Assembly (NCBI GenBank): GCA_017537045.1
Contig: JAFYLN010000216.1
Span: 1 to 45,681 of the forward strand
DNA: 45,681 nucleotides
Source: Oscillospiraceae bacterium
Lineage (GTDB): Bacteria; Bacillota_A; Clostridia; Oscillospirales; Oscillospiraceae
Reading direction: 5' to 3'
In this document: one piece after another, positions 11,578 through 18,882 of the stretch
Numbering within the stretch: the stretch's first letter is position 1
Layout of the letters: each line of letters starts with the position of its first letter
Translations under genes and position numbers: made by a program
The notes under the pieces: model-generated
What the model saw: only the letters and a program-made list of their open reading frames with translations
The model's database searches: none
What the model was told of the DNA's origin: nothing

Positions 11578-12438
11578 ATGGCAGAGTATGAGAAGCGGGG
11601 ATATCTGCTGGAAAATTTCCGGCTGTTCCATCTGCGCTCCGAACGGGGCGAAAAGGTAGATTTCCACTACCACGAATTCTGTAAAATGCTGCTGCTTCTG
11701 TCCGGTCAGGGCAGTTACATCGTAGACGGAAAACGGTATCTGCTCAGCGCAGGCGATATTGTACTCATCGGCAGCCGCAGTGTCCACAAGCCGGAGCTTT
11801 CCGATGATGCGGCCTATGAGCGGATCATCATTTATGTGTCACCGGAATATCTGCAGAAAATGTCGGCTTCCGACTGCGATCTGCTGTCCCTCTTTTCCGG
11901 CGAAAAGGGTCATGTGCTGCGCCTGAAAGAGCAGCGCCGCAAGGCAGTTTTCGCACTGGCTGCCAGATTGGAACGGGAATTAAGCAATGATGCATTTGGA
12001 CGTTCTGTTTTAAGCCAGGCAGAGCTGCTCCACCTGCTGGTGGAGCTTGGAAGAAGCATGGAAGATCCTGCCGCCAATCTGCCACGCCCCAGCGTGCCGC
12101 AGAACCGGCGGGTAGTGGAAATTATGGAGTATCTGGACGGGAATCTTTCGGAGGAAATCGACATTGATGCGCTGGCAGAGCGGTTTTTTATCAGCAAGTT
12201 CTATATGATGCGCCTGTTCCAGAAAGAAACCGGCACCACCATCCATGCCTATCTGACCCAGCGGCGGCTGCTGAAAGCCCGGGAACTGATGGATTCCGGC
12301 ATGCGGGCAATGGAAAGCTGCTATGCCTGCGGCTTCCACAGCTATTCCTCCTTTACCCGTGCCTACGGCAAGTTTTTTGGCACCACACCCACGGGGCGCA
12401 TTGATGCCCATCTTGTCAGGGCTGAAGCCCCAGAATAA
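11578..12438 (+). CDS. AraC-family transcriptional regulator with cupin sensor domain
   Basis: 286 residues. N-terminal half is a cupin-like ligand-binding fold (VDFHYHEFCKMLLLLSGQGSYIVDGKRYLLSAGDIVLIG), C-terminal half carries two AraC helix-turn-helix units (IDALAERFFISKFYMMRLFQKETG and the recognition region MRAMESCYACGFHSYSSFTRAYGKFFG). AGGAGG 8 nt upstream selects the ATG at 11578. It is divergent from the amidohydrolase gene, so that gene is the most likely target. Its last 23 bp overlap the convergent patA gene. Confidence 0.9.
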   Translation: MAEYEKRGYLLENFRLFHLRSERGEKVDFHYHEFCKMLLLLSGQGSYIVDGKRYLLSAGDIVLIGSRSVHKPELSDDAAYERIIIYVSPEYLQKMSASDCDLLSLFSGEKGHVLRLKEQRRKAVFALAARLERELSNDAFGRSVLSQAELLHLLVELGRSMEDPAANLPRPSVPQNRRVVEIMEYLDGNLSEEIDIDALAERFFISKFYMMRLFQKETGTTIHAYLTQRRLLKARELMDSGMRAMESCYACGFHSYSSFTRAYGKFFGTTPTGRIDAHLVRAEAPE

Positions 12439-13549
12439 AGGCAGCCATGCGGTCAAGACCGGTTTTCAGTTCTTCGTCTGCGTAGCAATAGCTCAGGCGG
12501 ATATAGCCTTCCGCACCGAAGCAGCTTCCGGGTACGGCGGCAACGCCGCCCTCCCTGATCATGCGGATGCAGAATTCTTCACTGCTCAGACCAAATTTGG
12601 AAATGTCGGGGAATACGTAGAACGCTCCCTCGGGAGCGGGATAGGAAAGTCCCATTTCATCCAGCCGTTTGCAGACATATTCCCGGCGTTTGCGGTAAAT
12701 TTCGACCATGGGCGCAGGCTCCGTCCCAAGGGCGGTGATGGCTGCATCCTGCAAAAATGTGGGAACAGCAGTGATTTCCGCCGCGCTCAGCAGCAGCAGC
12801 CGGTCCATCACATAGTCCGGGCAGGTCAGATATCCCACACGCCAGCCAGTCATGGCATAGGGCTTAGAAAAGCTCTGGCACAGGATCAACTGGTCTTTCA
12901 GCTCCGGATCCAAGCTGATATCGGGGCAGCTTCCGTAGACAAGCTGGTTGTAAACCCCGTCACACACCACGAAGATGGGTTTTCCCAGCACGCAGCTTTT
13001 AACGGTTTCCAGACTTTTTTCACGGAACACCGTGCCTGTGGGATTGCAGGGGGAGTTGATGATGATGGCCTTGGTTTTATCCGTGATGGCGGCGCTCAGG
13101 GCATCACCGTCGATCTGGAAGCCGGTTTTGGAAATATCCAGCGGCACTGCTTTTGCGCCTGCAATGGCAGCAATGGTTTCATACAGCACGAAGCCCGGGG
13201 TGGGGACAATGAGCTCTTCCCCGGGATTTAAAATACCCAGCAGTGCCGTAAACAGGGCATGGCAGGCACCGATGGTGATGAGTACCTGTTCCGGCGTGGT
13301 GGGATTGCCCCGTCCGGTTTCAAATTCGGCAACGGCAGTGCGCAGGTCTGGCGTGCCCTGGTTGGGTGCATAGTGGGTGTGGCCGGCGCGGATGGCTGTA
13401 ACAGCCGCTTCCCGAATGTTTTCGGGGGTGTCGAAATCCGGTTCGCCGATGGTCAACATGGCGCAGCCGGGGGTCTGCCGCGCCAGATTGGTGAACAGGC
13501 GGATGGGGCTGCGCTTAAGTGCGCCCAGATTGGAATTAAGAGGGATCAT
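12416..13549 (-). CDS. patA: PLP aminotransferase, probable N-acetyl-LL-diaminopimelate aminotransferase
   Basis: Class I/II fold type I aminotransferase, 377 residues. Visible: LTIGEPDFDTPENIREAA, HTHYAPNQG, SPCNPTGTV, the PLP-lysine signature SFSKPYAMTGWRVGY and the C-terminal Arg of GYIRLSY. It resembles PatA of Bacillus subtilis in the N-terminal SxIRxFxNL block and the GAFYxFPxIxxFG block. The ATG overlaps the stop of dapL by 4 bp (ATGA), so both are translationally coupled. With dapL and dapH beside it, the role in the acetylase route to LL-diaminopimelate is well supported by context; another substrate cannot be excluded from the sequence alone. Confidence 0.82.
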   Translation of the reverse strand: MIPLNSNLGALKRSPIRLFTNLARQTPGCAMLTIGEPDFDTPENIREAAVTAIRAGHTHYAPNQGTPDLRTAVAEFETGRGNPTTPEQVLITIGACHALFTALLGILNPGEELIVPTPGFVLYETIAAIAGAKAVPLDISKTGFQIDGDALSAAITDKTKAIIINSPCNPTGTVFREKSLETVKSCVLGKPIFVVCDGVYNQLVYGSCPDISLDPELKDQLILCQSFSKPYAMTGWRVGYLTCPDYVMDRLLLLSAAEITAVPTFLQDAAITALGTEPAPMVEIYRKRREYVCKRLDEMGLSYPAPEGAFYVFPDISKFGLSSEEFCIRMIREGGVAAVPGSCFGAEGYIRLSYCYADEELKTGLDRMAAFILGLQP

Positions 13550-14637
13550 TGGAAATTCTCCGCCAGTTTCTCAAAGAAACCGGCACCTTTCAAAAGGATT
13601 TCCTCGTCAAAATTAAAGGTGGTGGCATGAAGTGCCGCCGTGTCGCCGGTGCCGAGGAAGAAGAACACACCGGGAACCCGCAGTTGGTATTCGGCGAAGT
13701 CTTCGCTGGTCATGGAGGGCTTCTCCAACAGCCTGACAGGTGCAATCTTCTGCACCTGTGCCACCATTTCTGGATCGTTCATGACGGCAGGGTAACCTTC
13801 ACTCATCCAGATCTCGATTCTGCAGCCGAATTTTGCCTCTACATCATCCTTGATGGCATAGAGCTTATTGCGCAGACCGTCAAAAACATCCTCCTGAAAT
13901 GCCCGCAGGGAGCCTTCCATATGGGCGTGGGCGGACAGGGCGTTGCGCACGGTGCCGCTTTCGAATTTGCCGAAATTCAGCAATCTGAAAATATCATCGG
14001 GCAGCGCTGCTTCTGCTGCACGCATCTGGCGGTAGAATTCCACAGCGGCCGCGGTTGCATCAATACCTGCTGCGGCGTTGCCGATATGGGAGGATTTTCC
14101 GTAAACATCTACATTCAGCTCGCTGCCGCGGCTCATGAGTTCCCTTTCGCGGGTGTGCATCACACCTTTTTCAATTCCCGGCCACAGGTGCAGCCCGAAA
14201 ACGGCCTTGACATTGTGCTTTTCCAGAATACCGGTCTCGCACAAAGGCTTGGCACCGCCGGGAGATTCCTCACCGGGCTGGAAGATCAGCAGTACATTGT
14301 GAGGAAGCGCCTCTTTCTTGTCCAGACGGCGGGCAAGCTCCAGCAGGGTTGCCATATGGCCGTCATGGCCGCAGGCATGCATCACACCGGGATGCCGGGA
14401 GGCAAAGGGCAGCCCTGTTTCTTCCGGAATCGGCAGCGCGTCCATATCGGCACGGAAGGCAATGGCATCCTCCCTGCCAAAATCAAAGAAGGCGCAGATC
14501 GCGTCACCCATGGGATAGGACAGGGTGCAGCGAAGCGGCTCCAGCACATTTTTCAGATAGGCGGCGGTTTTGGGCAGGGTCAGTTCCAGCTCGGGGATGG
14601 CGTGCAGTGCACGGCGGTCTTTGATAATGTCCATCAT
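13546..14637 (-). CDS. dapL: M20 peptidase-family amidohydrolase, probable N-acetyldiaminopimelate deacetylase
   Basis: 363-residue zinc/manganese amidohydrolase of the M20 family. Metal-site motifs: FRADMDALPI, HACGHDGHM, FQPGEESPGGAKPL (the xPGGAxP form is seen in N-acetyldiaminopimelate deacetylases) and MTSEDFAEY. It should remove the acetyl group from N-acetyl-LL-DAP to give LL-DAP. Two ATG codons in tandem (14637 and 14634) follow GGAGG. It precedes patA with a 4-bp overlap and is divergent from dapH. A general N-acyl-amino-acid or hippurate hydrolase is the alternative call. Confidence 0.82.
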   Translation of the reverse strand: MMDIIKDRRALHAIPELELTLPKTAAYLKNVLEPLRCTLSYPMGDAICAFFDFGREDAIAFRADMDALPIPEETGLPFASRHPGVMHACGHDGHMATLLELARRLDKKEALPHNVLLIFQPGEESPGGAKPLCETGILEKHNVKAVFGLHLWPGIEKGVMHTRERELMSRGSELNVDVYGKSSHIGNAAAGIDATAAAVEFYRQMRAAEAALPDDIFRLLNFGKFESGTVRNALSAHAHMEGSLRAFQEDVFDGLRNKLYAIKDDVEAKFGCRIEIWMSEGYPAVMNDPEMVAQVQKIAPVRLLEKPSMTSEDFAEYQLRVPGVFFFLGTGDTAALHATTFNFDEEILLKGAGFFEKLAENFQ

Positions 14638-14652
14638 ATGGTTCCTCCGTTC

Positions 14653-14822
14653 AAATTTCAGTTTGTCGTTCTGCTGAATGCAGTAAGAAAGAAGATGTCA
14701 TTGCGAGGAGCGCGAAGCGCGACGTGGCAATCTCCTGCTTCTATGCATCGATAAGCAATGCAGAAACAAACATCGTACCGGGAGATTCCCACGTCGGCCC
14801 TTCAGGCCTCCTCGGAATGACA
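14653..14822 (+). repeat. Composite repeat: family A head plus family B palindrome (copy 3)
   Basis: AAATTTCAGTTTGTCG followed by AAGAAAGAAG and a full B palindrome (TGTCATTGCGAGGAGCGCG ... CTCGGAATGACA). Near-duplicate of 9754-9919. Lies in the 468-bp dapL-dapH gap. Confidence 0.75.
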
Positions 14823-14877
14823 GTGGTTTTCGATGGTTTCTGCGCCGATTTTGCTGCTACTAACTACCAAATTACGA

Positions 14878-15003
14878 TGTCATTGCGAGGAGCATGGCCT
14901 TAATCCATGCGGCGCGGCAATCCGCATCCCCTGCATCCGAAGGATGCTGTCGCCCCAAAGGGGCGACAATTTGAAACCGCAACAGCGCGATAAACATCAA
15001 TTT
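14878..15003 (+). repeat. Chimeric repeat: family B left end, family A right end
   Basis: Starts TGTCATTGCGAGGAGC like family B, contains TCGCCCCAAAGGGGCGA, and ends GATAAACATCAATTT like family A. It shows that the two families recombine or share end sequences. Confidence 0.6.
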
Positions 15004-15047
15004 TTCAACATTATACTCTAATTGGTGTCAAGTGTCAATTTATGCTC

Positions 15048-15076
15048 TTGTGTTTCGGCGCAAAAGATGATATTAT
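15048..15076 (+). promoter_or_regulatory. Probable promoter of dapH
   Basis: TTGTGT (15048-15053), 17-bp spacer, TATTAT (15071-15076), 30 bp before the dapH start. The -35 is poor, so the call is moderate. Confidence 0.45.
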
Positions 15077-15105
15077 GAGTGAAAATCCATAAAGGAGAAG
15101 ACTTT

Positions 15106-15798
15106 ATGAACGCACAGGAAATTATCGAATATATCCGCACTTCTGAAAAGAAGACACCCGTGAAGGTTTACGTCTGGGAGAAAGAGCCTGTGGCGTTTCC
15201 CGGCTGCCATGTTTTCTGCGCGGCCGAGGGACAGAAAATCGTCTTTGGTGACTGGAAAGATGTGGCACCCGTGCTGGAAGCCAACGAATTTGAGCATATC
15301 GAAATCGAAAACAATTGCCGCAATTCTGCCATCCCCATGCTGGATATGAAGAATATCCCCGCCCGCATCGAGCCCGGTGCCATCATCCGCGAGCAGGTTC
15401 AGATTGGCAAGAATGCGGTCATTATGATGGGTGCCATTCTGAACATCGGCGCAGTTGTGGGCGAGGGCACCATGATCGACATGGGTGCTGTGCTGGGCGG
15501 CCGCGCTACTGTGGGAAAAAACTGCCATGTGGGTGCCGGTGCGGTGCTGGCCGGTGTGATTGAACCCGCATCCGCAACGCCTGTGATCGTAGAAGATAAT
15601 GTTATGATTGGTGCCAACGCTGTGGTCATTGAGGGCTGCCGCATCGGTGAGAATGCCGTTGTTGCCGCCGGTGCCATCGTGGTAAGCGATGTACCTGCCA
15701 ATGCCGTCGTTGCCGGATGCCCTGCCAAGATCATCAAGATGAAGGATGAAAAAACCGCCGGCAAGACCGCGCTGGTGGATGCCTTGAGAACGCTTTAA
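15106..15798 (+). CDS. dapH: 2,3,4,5-tetrahydropyridine-2,6-dicarboxylate N-acetyltransferase
   Basis: Acetyl-CoA-dependent first step of the acetylase branch of lysine/peptidoglycan DAP synthesis. 230 residues: an alpha/beta N-terminal part ([21 protein letters not shown]) then a left-handed beta helix of hexapeptide repeats from about residue 85 ([20 protein letters not shown] onwards, [27 protein letters not shown]). Length and motifs match DapH (about 236 residues) and not the longer DapD. AAAGGAG precedes the ATG at 15106. Divergent from dapL-patA, which supply the next two steps in reverse gene order. Confidence 0.93.
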   Translation: MNAQEIIEYIRTSEKKTPVKVYVWEKEPVAFPGCHVFCAAEGQKIVFGDWKDVAPVLEANEFEHIEIENNCRNSAIPMLDMKNIPARIEPGAIIREQVQIGKNAVIMMGAILNIGAVVGEGTMIDMGAVLGGRATVGKNCHVGAGAVLAGVIEPASATPVIVEDNVMIGANAVVIEGCRIGENAVVAAGAIVVSDVPANAVVAGCPAKIIKMKDEKTAGKTALVDALRTL

Positions 15799-15806
15799 GA
15801 ATATTT

Positions 15807-15838
15807 GCGGCAGCCGGTTTCGACTGCCGCACCTTTTT
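15807..15838 (+). terminator. Terminator of dapH
   Basis: 7-bp stem GCGGCAG / CTGCCGC, 10-nt loop, then ACCTTTTTT, 8 nt after the dapH stop. Confidence 0.8.
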
Positions 15839-15901
15839 TGCCTCCTGTCATAACATGGAATGTGGGCAGCAAAGCTCAACAAAATTCTTGGAGGTAATCT
15901 T

Positions 15902-16060
15902 ATGTGCAACAATAACGGTATGTGCGGCTGCTTTGGTGGCAACAACTGGTGGTGGATCATTATTCTGCTGCTGATCTTCTGCAACTGCGGCGGCTGCGGC
16001 AACGGCAGCTACTACAATAATGACCGCTGCGGCTGCGACAATTCCTGCGGCTGCTGCTAA
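15902..16060 (+). CDS. Very small Cys-rich, Trp-rich membrane-spanning protein, function unknown
   Basis: 52 residues, too short for ordinary gene filters. MCNNNGMCGCFGG is followed by a hydrophobic core WWWIIILLLIF and then a Cys/Gly/Asn tail with CNCGGCG, CGCDNSCGCC; ten Cys in all. GGAGG lies 7 nt before the ATG, a terminator (16085) follows, and one (15807) precedes it, so it is its own transcription unit. Similar little proteins in gut clostridia carry the uninformative label chorion-class high-cysteine protein. A metal-binding or envelope role is guessed only. Confidence 0.7.
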   Translation: MCNNNGMCGCFGGNNWWWIIILLLIFCNCGGCGNGSYYNNDRCGCDNSCGCC

Positions 16061-16084
16061 GCGAAAAATCGCGATATGAAAGAG

Positions 16085-16112
16085 GGCGCCCCAGCCGGGG
16101 CGCCTGATTTTC
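16085..16112 (+). terminator. Terminator of the Cys-rich small gene
   Basis: 8-bp all-G/C stem GGCGCCCC / GGGGCGCC, AGCC loop, then TGATTTT, 24 nt after the stop. Confidence 0.85.
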
Positions 16113-16125
16113 GCAGAGGGAATTT

Positions 16126-16362
16126 AAATTTCAGTTTATCGTTCTGTTCCGATTTTGAATGTAGGGGCGGCTATCAGCCGCCCGTGCGGTAGAATTTAAC
16201 GTATTCGCATTGGTTTTTGGCGAATTCGCAACATTGTACCGCCGGGCGTGTTGCAGAGCGCAGCGAATTAAAATAGGTCGATTGCCGGTGGCAATCGCAC
16301 AATAATTCATGGGTCGCCGCCCCTACGTTATCCACGGCACACAGCGCGATAAACATCAATTT
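16126..16362 (+). repeat. MITE-like repeat, family A (copy 3, long form)
   Basis: About 237 bp with the usual A ends. Compared with normal copies it has an additional block of about 65 bp starting GTGTTGCAGAGCGCAGCGAA and containing CGATTGCCGGTGGCAATCG. The same block occurs in the copy at 43824. It fills the 16061-16427 gap. Confidence 0.8.
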
Positions 16363-16427
16363 ACATGGCCGGTATATTTCCTGCGGGTTCAGCATAGGTT
16401 GTACCACCAAAGGTGAGGGGGATGACC

Positions 16428-17585
16428 ATGAGACGCGTAGGATGGATATTGGTGATATGCTGTTTGCTGGTGGGTATTTTTCCGGTGAAGGCTGATGCGG
16501 CAGCGCTGGAGGTGGCAGGAAAAAGTGCAGTGCTGATGGATGTGGCCACGGGGACGGTGCTCTATGAATCCAATTCCCATGAAGCCCTTGCGCCCGCATC
16601 GGTGACCAAGGTCATGACCATGCTGCTGATCATGGAGGCCATCGACAGCGGTAAGATCGGCTGGGATGATACTGTCACCGCATCGGAAACCGCGGCAGCC
16701 AAGGGCGGAAGCCAGATCTATTTAAAGGTTGGCGAGACGATGACGGTGACGGACATGCTCAAATCCATTGCCGTGTCTTCCGCCAACGATTGTGCCTGCG
16801 CCATGGCGGAACATCTGATGGGCAGCGAAGCAGCCTTTGTGGAGCAGATGAACAAACGGGCAAAGGAACTGGGTATGAACGATACGAATTTTGTCAATTG
16901 CACGGGGCTTGATGATGCGCCCGATGCGGCAAATCACAAAACCTCAGCCCATGATATTGCCATTATGAGCCGTCAGCTTCTGAAGAACCATCCTGATATC
17001 AAAAAGTTCACCACTATCTGGATGGACACGGTCCGAAACGGTGCCTTCGGCCTTGCAAACACCAATAAAATGGTGCGGTTTTATTCCGGCTGTACCGGAC
17101 TGAAAACCGGCTTTACCAGCGGTGCGGGCTATTGCCTTTCCTCCTCAGCAGAGCGTGACGGCATGGAGCTGATCGCGGTGGTCATGGGAGCAAGCACCAG
17201 TCAGGAGCGCTTTGCTGCCTGCAAATCCATGCTGGATTATGGCTTTGCCAATTATGCACTGTACACGCCGGCTTTGCAAGAGGGGGCATCCGTTCCCGTG
17301 GTACTGGGAAGCTCGGCTGCCATCCGCGCAGTGCCTGCCGATGCGGCGGCGCTGCTGGTGGAAAAAGGGCAGCTTTCTTCCATAACCACGCAGATCAAAT
17401 TGGAGGAAAGTGTTACTGCGCCGGTCTGCCAGGGGCAGCGGCTTGGTACCATGACCATCAAAGCAGGGGAACTGGTGCTGTCACAGATCCCGCTGGTGGC
17501 AGAAGCTGCTGTGGAAAGAAAAACTTGGGGGAATATCTTCGTGGAATTGCTGCGCCGCGTAGCTATGGCAAAACCGGCGCAGTAA
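16428..17585 (+). CDS. Serine-type D-Ala-D-Ala carboxypeptidase (DacF/PBP5-like, S11)
   Basis: Secreted penicillin-binding protein that trims the terminal D-Ala of peptidoglycan stem peptides. 385 residues; signal peptide MRRVGWILVICCLLVGIFPVKADA. Catalytic motifs SVTK (SxxK, residues 58-61), SAND (SxN) and CTGLKTGFTSGAG (KTG) are intact. The part after about residue 275 is a PBP5-associated beta domain, and a C-terminal amphipathic helix (NIFVELLRRVAMA) could anchor it. Three candidate starts exist (GTG 16413, ATG 16422, ATG 16428); the GAGGGGG stretch fits 16428 best. Probably monocistronic. Confidence 0.93.
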   Translation: MRRVGWILVICCLLVGIFPVKADAAALEVAGKSAVLMDVATGTVLYESNSHEALAPASVTKVMTMLLIMEAIDSGKIGWDDTVTASETAAAKGGSQIYLKVGETMTVTDMLKSIAVSSANDCACAMAEHLMGSEAAFVEQMNKRAKELGMNDTNFVNCTGLDDAPDAANHKTSAHDIAIMSRQLLKNHPDIKKFTTIWMDTVRNGAFGLANTNKMVRFYSGCTGLKTGFTSGAGYCLSSSAERDGMELIAVVMGASTSQERFAACKSMLDYGFANYALYTPALQEGASVPVVLGSSAAIRAVPADAAALLVEKGQLSSITTQIKLEESVTAPVCQGQRLGTMTIKAGELVLSQIPLVAEAAVERKTWGNIFVELLRRVAMAKPAQ

Positions 17586-17587
17586 GA

Positions 17588-17626
17588 AATCTGCCTTCCG
17601 GGGTTCCGGAAGGCAGATTGTGTTTC
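17588..17626 (+). terminator. Hairpin terminator after the carboxypeptidase gene
   Basis: 14-bp stem AATCTGCCTTCCGG / CCGGAAGGCAGATT with loop GGTT; the following T run is weak (GTGTTTC). It begins 3 nt after the stop codon. Confidence 0.7.
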
Positions 17627-17717
17627 AAATTTCAGTTTATCGTATACCCTGGGAACGTAGGGGTGACCAATGGTCGCCCTACGTTATCCACGGCACATGG
17701 TGCGATAAACATCAATT
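17627..17717 (+). repeat. MITE-like repeat, family A (copy 4, short form)
   Basis: Only about 91 bp: both A ends are present, with a single inner palindrome (GGGGTGACCAATGGTCGCCC). The right end supplies the first base of the cysE stop codon region. Confidence 0.75.
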
Positions 17718-18643
17718 CATTTTTCCCAGAAAGGATCGGAGTTTGCTTTGGGGCAGCCTTCACAGTTACGGGATTTAAACTGCAATTCCTGACTTTTGAT
17801 ACTGACCGTGGTACAGGGTGCGATGGAGCGGGTGATGAAGGCGTTGGAGCCGATGACAGAATCCCGTCCGATGACGGTCTCGCCGCCCAGAACCGATGCA
17901 CCTGCATAAATGGTCACATTATCTTCAATGGTGGGATGGCGCTTCTTGCCACGCAGGCTCTGGCCGCCGCGGGTGGTCAGGCCGCCGAGGGTGACACCCT
18001 GATAGACCTTCACATGCTCACCGATGATGGTGGTCTCACCGATAACGATGCCGGTGCCGTGGTCGATAAAGAAATACCGGCCGATGGTGGCACCGGGGTG
18101 GATGTCGATGCCGGTGATGCTGTGGGCATGCTCCGTCATGATGCGGGGCAGCAGCGGCACATTCAGGGTGTATAGAATGTGGGCAAGGCGGTAAACTGTG
18201 ATTGCAAAGAGGCCGGGATAGCAGAAAATGACCTCGTCCTTGCTGGTAGCGGCGGGATCACCATCAAAGGCGGCCTGCACGTCGGTCTGGATGACGGCAC
18301 GAAGCTCCGGAATCTGGCGGAAGAAGGCAAGGCACAGCTCCTGCGCCTTTTCTTCTGCATCTTCCGTGCCGGCTTCCTGAAGCACTAGCAGCATCTGGCG
18401 GTTAAGGTTGAACATCACATCCTCGATCAGCATGGACAGGTTATGCTTTACATTGTAAATACGGTAGGACTTATCCCGATAGTAGCCGGGATAAACGATC
18501 CGCAGCAGTTTCTGGATCATGTCGGTGATCACAGCTTTATCCGGATGGCGGCGCAGGTCGATCTTATCCACGTCCCGTCTCTGAGAATAGTCGGACAGGA
18601 TGCTGTCAACAACACTTTCGATCTGCGCTTCAATGGTATTCAT
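17717..18643 (-). CDS. cysE: Serine O-acetyltransferase
   Basis: Makes O-acetylserine from serine and acetyl-CoA, the substrate of the cysteine synthase encoded next door. 308 residues, the long EpsC-like form with a helical N-terminal domain (IEAQIESVVDSILSDYSQRRDVDKIDLRRHPDKA). C-terminal hexapeptide helix: GIDIHPGATIGRYFFIDHGTGIVIGET, VYQGVTLGG, RHPTIEDNVTIYAGASVLGG. The tail has CEGCPK. The frame is open upstream into a repeat; of two close ATGs the one at 18643 has the better distance to AGGGGG. It is divergent from cysK, with promoters back to back. The TGA stop overlaps the end of the adjacent repeat. Confidence 0.92.
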   Translation of the reverse strand: MNTIEAQIESVVDSILSDYSQRRDVDKIDLRRHPDKAVITDMIQKLLRIVYPGYYRDKSYRIYNVKHNLSMLIEDVMFNLNRQMLLVLQEAGTEDAEEKAQELCLAFFRQIPELRAVIQTDVQAAFDGDPAATSKDEVIFCYPGLFAITVYRLAHILYTLNVPLLPRIMTEHAHSITGIDIHPGATIGRYFFIDHGTGIVIGETTIIGEHVKVYQGVTLGGLTTRGGQSLRGKKRHPTIEDNVTIYAGASVLGGETVIGRDSVIGSNAFITRSIAPCTTVSIKSQELQFKSRNCEGCPKANSDPFWEK

Positions 18644-18664
18644 ATCCATTCCCCCTTTTGCATT

Positions 18665-18693
18665 TTTATACCATAAGCTATGCGCAAAGTCAA
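18665..18693 (-). promoter_or_regulatory. Promoter of cysE
   Basis: Leftward TTGACT (18693-18688), 17-bp spacer, TATAAA (18670-18665). Only 5 bp separate its -35 from that of the opposing cysK promoter. Confidence 0.75.
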
Positions 18694-18698
18694 TCGCA

Positions 18699-18727
18699 TT
18701 GACAGCGCCCCCACTACGGCATATAAT
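18699..18727 (+). promoter_or_regulatory. Promoter of cysK (full consensus)
   Basis: TTGACA (18699-18704), 17-bp spacer, TATAAT (18722-18727): both hexamers match the vegetative sigma consensus exactly. The predicted transcript starts at the left edge of a family A repeat. Confidence 0.85.
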
Positions 18728-18733
18728 AGAAAC

Positions 18734-18865
18734 AAATTTTAGTTTATTGTGCTGTTTCGATTGTGCATGTAAGGGCGGCGATCCATGAATTATTGTGCGA
18801 TTGCGCGGGCGGGCAATGCCTGCCCCTACATTCACACCGGAAGATTGTACGATAAACATCAATTC
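18734..18865 (+). repeat. MITE-like repeat, family A (copy 5), in the cysK leader
   Basis: About 132 bp with ends AAATTTTAGTTTATTG and GATAAACATCAATT. Inner palindrome GGGCGGGCAATGCCTGCCC and a piece (CATGAATTATTGTGCGATTGC) that is the reverse of part of the extra block of the long copies. It lies entirely between promoter and ribosome binding site, so it would be transcribed as 5' UTR. Confidence 0.75.
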
Positions 18866-18882
18866 CCAAAGGAGGTATTCCG

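Noticed and set aside
16174..16599. 141-codon frame running through a repeat and the start of the carboxypeptidase gene
   Set aside because: Repeat-derived; the same peptide (VDNVGAAT, CEFAENQCEYVKFYRTGG) recurs at other repeat copies.
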